Translations under genes and position numbers: made by a program | The notes under the pieces: model-generated | The model's input: only the letters and a program-made list of their open reading frames with translations | Databases searched by the model: none | What the model was told of the DNA's origin: nothing | Source: Sphaerolaimus hirsutus | Taxonomy: Eukaryota > Nematoda > Chromadorea > Monhysterida > Sphaerolaimidae | Reading direction: 5' to 3' | Assembly (NCBI GenBank): GCA_964036195.1 | Contig: OZ038453.1 | Coordinates: forward strand, 12,933,206 to 12,997,205 | Length of the DNA: 64,000 nt | Shown: positions 59,301 through 64,000 of the stretch, piece after piece | Numbering within the stretch: position 1 is the first letter of the stretch | How the letters are laid out: the number at the start of each line of letters is the position of its first letter

Positions 59301-61858
59301 CTTATTTTAAACTGTTCTTATTATACCTTCGCCGGCCAGGTGACACTAGGACTGCTTACGTTGCGGTCCTATTGTGTCCCGACTAGTGATGTAAAGGCAC
59401 CGGGGCCCCGGTGCCCCGGTGCTGGGCACCGAAGGGCACCAGCACCGGTGCTGGTGCGGTGCCATTGCAATCTTCAGGGGTGCCATGCCGGTGCCGGTGC
59501 CATTTTTTTCAGAATAGCACCGCTGCCGGTGCGGTGCGGTGCCATTTTTTTGCCGGTGCCAAAGGTGCTAGCACCAGGGTCAAAGTAAAAGGCACCGGGA
59601 AAGGCACCGGCCAAGGCTTCATGTGCTGTGCAATTTTGTCCATAGTATGTGCTTATTCATATTTCAAAAAACAGCGATATATTTACCCAACCGTTTTTGC
59701 CTATTTTGTAAACCTCCCATCAAATAAATATACCTACTGTGAAATCCATTATACACGATACGGTATCTGATGAGCGAATCTAAAATTTTGTTGAATTTTT
59801 GTGTTTTATATTTATCTTATTTGTTTGTTCAAAATTTGTTGTCAGTTTATGACAGAGATAGTTCCATTCTCTGTACAGCAACGACTCCGATCAGTAGACA
59901 ATAGTGGCTATGGACATTGTAGTGAATTAAATATTTTATCTTTCATTTGTAATCATTGTAATTGCTTCATAAAAGTGATTGCCACATCATTCTGATCATT
60001 TTAAGTGCTCAACCATGAAAATCGGTTGAAAATTGATGGAAATATGCACTTCCAAAGGTGAGACCACTGAGAAACTGCCCGATATTTACTTCAGAAATTC
60101 CAGCCCGGTGCGGTGCCTTTCGGTGCTAGCACCGGCAACCCGCCGGTGCCCTTCGGTGCCGGTGCCATTTTTTCCAAAAAGCACCGGTGCTGGTGCGGTG
60201 CGGTGCCATTTTCTGGCCGGTGCCCCAGGGTGCCAGGTGCCCTTTTCATGCGTTGGCAAAGGTGCCGGTGCGGTGCGGTGCCATTATTCCTGGTGCCTTT
60301 AACATCACTGGTCCCGACATGGCCCTATACTGTATTGTGTAACAACGTAGATTATGTGATATCGATTTTACTTGTATTCTAAAAGTTCCGCGCATTTCAT
60401 TTATTTGCTTTATGCCTGTTACTGTGTACCCTTTTGCCTCGCGAAGACTGAGTGGTATATGAAGAATTTGAAAATTTGAAAAACAATTTCCAAAGAGAAA
60501 CCAACATTCTCCTCTTTAGAGCCATATGAAGCCAAAACTTTTTGCTCCAACAACCTGTTAATTTTCACCTCTGTTCTGTAAATTGTGTAAATCAGTGGGC
60601 CAAAAATTGCAAACCAGCCGTATTGAACAATACCGAACCAAATGTTGGGCAGAATTGCAATAAAATGTAAGGTATACAGGGTCAACTCAACTGGTATTGA
60701 ATAACTGTGACTAGTATTTGTAGTAAAGTGAATGTTGCAATCAATTATTTGGTCATAAATGAGCCATATTTTATCTAAAATAGCCACTAAAATAACAATT
60801 GCCAGGAAACCATAGATTAGTAAGAAGTCTTTTATGGTGAATTTGTAGATTAGCCCGCATGTTTCATTGAATGTGTTGATAAATCCCTTTAATCTGCCAT
60901 TCCTTTGACACTTGACCAGTGCATACACCAGAAATGTCTCTGGAAACAAAACGGGTTGAGAGTGGTTACAAAACGTGCAATCAATCTGGTAAATTAGAGA
61001 GGATCAGCATTAAAAATGGGTGATTTTGAGAAAATTTCATATCGGAAAATCTTTCAAAATATACTACAATGAAATGTCTCTGAAAAAACGCTGAGAAAAT
61101 ATAGTTAAATCTATCTGGAAAAACCTAGTGAAAAAATGAATACCGTATTACCTCTAATATAAGGTATACCTTATATTGTTTTCATCAGATTTTTAGAGCC
61201 AAAAGTTATACCTTGTATTAGAGGGTACCTTCAATTTGTTTCACCAGATTTTCCAGAAATGTTACCAACAGTAAACAACGATACAATTCATTTTTTCATA
61301 TTGGAACGCACGAAAAAAGTGGTACATGATAAATACAAATTGGCGGAAGTCGACGAACAGTTATCGCAGTGCCATTCGGCACCATTTTTATCATTTTCCG
61401 GCATGTTTGGCAACCGTTGTTATGATTTTGCGAGTTTTGGCACGCAGCCAGCTGTGCCTTATATTAGAGGTATGCCTTATATTAGAGGGTACATTATATT
61501 TATTTCGTCGCGTTCAAAATAGCCAATAGTTATACCTTATATTAGAGGGTACCTTATATTAGAGGGATGCCTTATATTGGAGGTAATACGGTACTAAGAG
61601 TTCTTCATATTTTAAAAACTAATAAATCTCTTGAGTTTTTTTCGATTCTTGAAAGCATGTCGTGCTCAGGTTTGGTTTGAGTAAATTGACTCACCCTTGA
61701 TCCACTGCAAAACTTGACTTGTCATAATTTCACGATCTGCTGCATCACTATTAGGCAAATTAATCAATTTCCATACAAAGATCTGGTATAGAACAGCCAA
61801 AATTTGGCAGACAACAGCAAATGAGATGAAGCAATAGCAGAAATGACATAAGTACGAC
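56156..61858 (-). CDS. Gustatory-receptor-like 7TM gene (fragmented model)
   Basis: Minus-strand exons from 61858 down to 56156 encode, in order, hydrophobic segments and end with PITAYTIVMVQLFTSYF. That matches the C-terminal T-Y-x-x-x-x-x-Q motif of arthropod gustatory receptors. These are ligand-gated cation channels of chemosensory membranes, by family knowledge. The first exon runs into a hAT-like element at 61859. An in-frame TGA follows the exon at 56536-56794, and the last exon abuts a TA-MITE. The locus may be a pseudogene, or some exon joints may be wrongly chosen. Confidence 0.55.
56536..56794 (-). CDS. GR-like exon, late transmembrane region
   Basis: Acceptor acttcctatgcag, phase 0. 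It encodes DEIGDIVDSHYSVFSHVYKF, a hydrophobic stretch VLCIIISLVVTCVLYLHIIF and a second one ADLVVAVILARLVEYAV. A donor gttg|gttcat is set at 56536. Reading on gives a TGA after about 24 more codons, so the joint to the last exon is unresolved. Confidence 0.55.
57051..57851. mobile_element. hAT-like MITE, AAAACTCAAG-array family, TSD ctcatggc
   Basis: Ends CAACGATGGGTGAGTTCTC and GTTTTTTTGCCATCGTTG, exact octamers ctcatggc (57043-57050 and 57852-57859). Arrays of aaaaactcaagtttttt and gagtttctgtgttt lie near the ends. The termini are nearly those of 11928-12763, but the repeated motif differs. Confidence 0.9.
57860..58595. other. No gene recognised
   Basis: AT-rich sequence with short ORFs only. 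Weak inverted similarity around ttgtgccacaataggctgtc (58188) was not extended. Lies between GR-like exons and is probably intronic. Confidence 0.4.
58596..59010. mobile_element. TA-MITE (cgaattatcccc family)
   Basis: ta-ccgtattacctcgaatta to gtatttcgaggtaatacgg-ta, 415 bp, close relative of 52764-53199. Confidence 0.88.
59384..60310. mobile_element. hAT-like MITE, CACCGG-array family, TSD gtcccgac
   Basis: Ends TAGTGATGTAAAGGCACCGG and GGTGCCTTTAACATCACTG, exact octamers gtcccgac (59376-59383 and 60311-60318). Both ends are cggtgcggtgcc arrays, and the core is shared with 3.46-3.9 kb. Confidence 0.92.
60420..60470 (+). mobile_element. Tiny LINE 3'-end fragment
   Basis: tgtgtacccttttgcctcgcg continuing to gagtggtatatgaagaattt equals the 3' end of the LINE at 29233-29727, here in plus orientation. 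Only the last about 45 bp and a worn tail remain. It forms the C-terminal codons of the GR-like ORF on the opposite strand. Confidence 0.55.
60440..60939 (-). CDS. GR-like exon with several membrane segments
   Basis: Acceptor ttttgtttccag, phase 1 matching the previous donor. The frame encodes ETFLVYALVKCQRNGRLKGF, then FLLIYGFLAIVILVAIL, TLHFIAILPNIWFGIV and a polar loop with IYRTEVKINRLLEQK. The ORF end ([12 protein letters not shown]) is LINE-derived sequence, so the real donor must lie earlier, perhaps before NVGFSLEIVFQ. Confidence 0.55.
61143..61591. mobile_element. TA-MITE (ctaatataaggta family)
   Basis: ta-ccgtattacctctaatat to ttggaggtaatacgg-ta, 449 bp. Same ORF relic as 55489-55954. 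It lies between GR-like exons. Confidence 0.85.
61695..61858 (-). CDS. GR-like exon cut by a hAT-like element
   Basis: Donor atcaagg|gtgagt, phase 1. It encodes CFISFAVVCQILAVLYQIFV (a membrane segment), then DREIMTSQVLQWIK. The open frame begins at the very edge of the hAT-like element (61859), whose left target octamer agtacgac lies inside the frame. The exon was probably interrupted, or its true start lies beyond the insertion outside the window. Confidence 0.5.
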
Positions 61859-61934
61859 TAGCATTCGAAAAATAACCCGTGATTTATATTTTCGAAAATC
61901 ACAATAAATATAAATAACCCGTGATTTATATATA

Positions 61935-62354
61935 CCGTATTACCTCGAATTATCCCCCCCTTGAATTAACCCCCCCCCCTCGAATTAACCCCCCCTCAAA
62001 ATGGGCTGGGGAAATAATAAACCCCCCCTCGAAATACCCCCCCTCCGAAATGATGTACATCTTGTATGCAATGTACATGATGTATTTATTACTACTTATT
62101 TACATCGCAGCTACTCTTATACGCCCATTTGTGTACAGATGTACATCTATATCCCCAATATAACCTATTTTCTCACATTTATTACCGCTTTTGTGTAAGA
62201 AAAGGCGTAGTCTTTACTATGAATTTCACGAAAATTTCTGGCGAAATAATAAAAACCCCCCCTCGAATAAACTCCCCCCCTCGAACTAACCCCCCCCCTC
62301 AAATTTTGCTGGCGAAATAATAAACCCCCATGGGGGTATTTCGAGGTAATACGG
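61935..62354. mobile_element. Nested TA-MITE (cgaattatcccc family)
   Basis: ta-ccgtattacctcgaatta to ttcgaggtaatacgg-ta, 420 bp. The empty site is visible in the sister hAT copies (tatata-tttatattttt). Confidence 0.88.
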
Positions 62355-62690
62355 TATTTATATTTTTTCCAAATTCTGAGTGATATATTTATATATATTT
62401 TTTAAATCTGAAAAAAAATCACTGAGAAAATCACTCATATTTTATACATTGTGGTGCAATGATTGCGCTTTATGACTAAAACATGCAATCTGTGCAAGAG
62501 AAATTTGCAGGGAGTTTTGCCAGAAAATCTCTCTGTTCATGTAGAGCATTATTGGGTTAAAATTGTATTTGAAGCAGGTAAATATTGTTAGCCTACACAC
62601 ACTAGTTTTCACCCTGACTTTTTTAAAAACTGAAATGGCCAAAAATGGTGACATGTTTCCATCAAGTTTTCCACTACTGAATGCTATATA

Positions 62691-63590
62691 CCATATTTCC
62701 TCAAAATACCCCCCCCCCCCTCAAAATACCCCCTGTTGAGAAATACCCCCCTAAAATGGGTACTATGAACTTATAACCCCCCTGTTGCAAAATACCCCCT
62801 CAAAATGGGCACTATGAACTTATAGTCCCCCCCTCGAAATACCCCACCCCAACTTACTGAATAGAGAACATAATGTGGTTTGTGATCTGGGAAACGTAGA
62901 ACACATGTTAAAAACAATGACTGTGTGATGTTAGAACTGGTCATATACTGTCTACATACATATATACCGTATTTCCTCGAAATACCCCCGGGGGGTTTAT
63001 TGTTTCAGAGTGAGAATTTTGAGGGGGGTTAAACGAGGGGGGGGGGTTATTATTTCGCCAGAAATTTTTTGAAATCCCAGTACTAAAATGTCGTCTGAAA
63101 CGTACGCAGACGTCGAAAAATGCAACAAAAATCGCCATTGATAAGACTCTAAAGACATTTATAAGTGTGTAGACGTACAAACACTGTTCTCACATAACAG
63201 AGTCATCGTTTTTAACGTGTGTTCTGCATTGTCGGGATGACAAACCGCAGCCTTTGTCATTTACGTACTCTATACACTAAATTTGGGGGGGGGGGGTATT
63301 TCGAGGGGGGGGGTTTATAAGTTCATAGTGTCCATTTTGAGGGGGGGTATTTCGAGGGGGGGGGGTATTTCGAGGGGGGGGGGGTATTTCGAGGAAATAC
63401 GGTAAGTCCATGGAGTGTTATAAATTGCAGTTTTTGTTGCCTTTTTTGACGTTTGTGTACATTTCAAACAACAATTTAGTAATGGGATTTGAAAAATTTC
63501 TGGCAAAATGATAACCCCCCCTTGTTTGACCCCCCCTCAAAATTTCCACTCTGAAAAAATAAACTGGGATTGTAATTCGAGGAAATACAG
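62691..63590. mobile_element. TA-MITE containing another TA-MITE of the same group
   Basis: Starts ta-ccatatttcctcaaaata and ends ttcgaggaaatacag-ta. A complete member is inserted at 62967-63402, so the outer copy was a target of its own group. Confidence 0.75.
62967..63402. mobile_element. Nested intact TA-MITE (cgaaatacccc family)
   Basis: ta-ccgtatttcctcgaaata to cgaggaaatacgg-ta, 436 bp, with core gaaacgtacgcagacgtcga and four separate ggggtatttcgagg units on the right. Confidence 0.88.
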
Positions 63591-64000
63591 TATGTTCAGT
63601 TTTCACAAATGGCATGAATTTTGGTGGGTGGTGTTGGCAAATCACTAGTTTGGTCACAACTCAAACTCAAATGATGGCAAATGGTGACATCACTATCAAT
63701 TAATTTACATTTTTTATGTGACAAAAATGTAAACTGTTTTAGTAACGTTTTGTTTATGTCATCCTGCTATGAATCCTATGGTTATGTTTGAGGTATAAAG
63801 CATCTCTCTATTTTTTAACATACTTTCCTGAAATAAAACATGACTTTAAATCAAAAAATACCAATTTGATGTGATCAAAAATTTTCTACAGTGATTGCAT
63901 GCTCAGTTTACCATTTTTGAAAACTGACGATGTTTGGTGACATGCAACAATGTCGGCTGTTGTCAAATATTGGGAACAACTGTGGAAAACTGTCACCATG

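Larger units (their letters stand above)
61859..64000. mobile_element. hAT-like element, TAGCATTC family, running off the window
   Basis: Starts TAGCATTCGAAAAATAACCC and follows the same internal order as 15120-16717 up to the window end. Split by TA-MITEs at 61935-62354 and 62691-63590. Confidence 0.85.

Overview
The window is eukaryotic DNA, AT-rich and crowded with transposons, with small exons split by GT-AG introns. The content suggests an arthropod and most likely a chelicerate, probably a tick. The reasons are a very large multi-domain Kunitz/BPTI gene, a gustatory-receptor-like 7TM gene, C-type-lectin/PAN genes and a BEL/Pao element carrying an env-like domain. This placement is inference, because no species-specific marker was seen. 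No prokaryotic features, rRNA, tRNA or CRISPR arrays were found.

Host genes. (1) 5.2-22.6 kb, plus strand: two tandem paralogous genes encoding a C-type-lectin-like domain followed by a PAN/Apple-like Cys-rich tail. Gene 1 is represented only by its 3' exons (5232-6486). Gene 2 has eight exons from 10.5 to 22.6 kb. The 3' ends (about 5.2-7.1 and 21.1-23.4 kb) are a segmental duplication including introns and an old MITE. (2) 25.5-33.5 kb, minus strand: a gene of about ten Kunitz domains, each split over two exons, with phase-1 introns between domains. (3) 56.1-61.9 kb, minus strand: exons of a gustatory-receptor-like protein, broken by or abutting transposons.

Retroelement. 35141 to about 47.2 kb, minus strand, is a nearly complete BEL/Pao LTR retrotransposon. 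It has two LTRs (the 5' one runs into a 200-N assembly gap), a PBS, a gag-protease-RT-RNaseH ORF, a short pol ORF, and an integrase ORF fused in frame to an env-like membrane glycoprotein with a 370-residue tail. A second reading frame of 380 codons is open across that tail. The pentamer TGTGA (UCACA in the sense RNA) is strikingly over-represented through the element.

Transposons fill most of the rest. Many are hAT-like non-autonomous elements with exact 8-bp target duplications, and their bodies are arrays of one short motif (GGCGCC, CACCGG, GATCCC, TTCGAAAA, GTAAACGTA, AAAACTCAAG and others). A second large group has TA target sites and TIRs starting CCGTAT, followed by subfamily-specific repeats such as cgaaatacccc, cgaataactccc and ctaatataagg. 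A third group has 3-bp target duplications and a CACACxCTAGTT core. Nesting reaches three to four levels. Coordinates of exons and target duplications were read by eye. Splice sites are inferred from consensus, frame and phase, not from transcripts.
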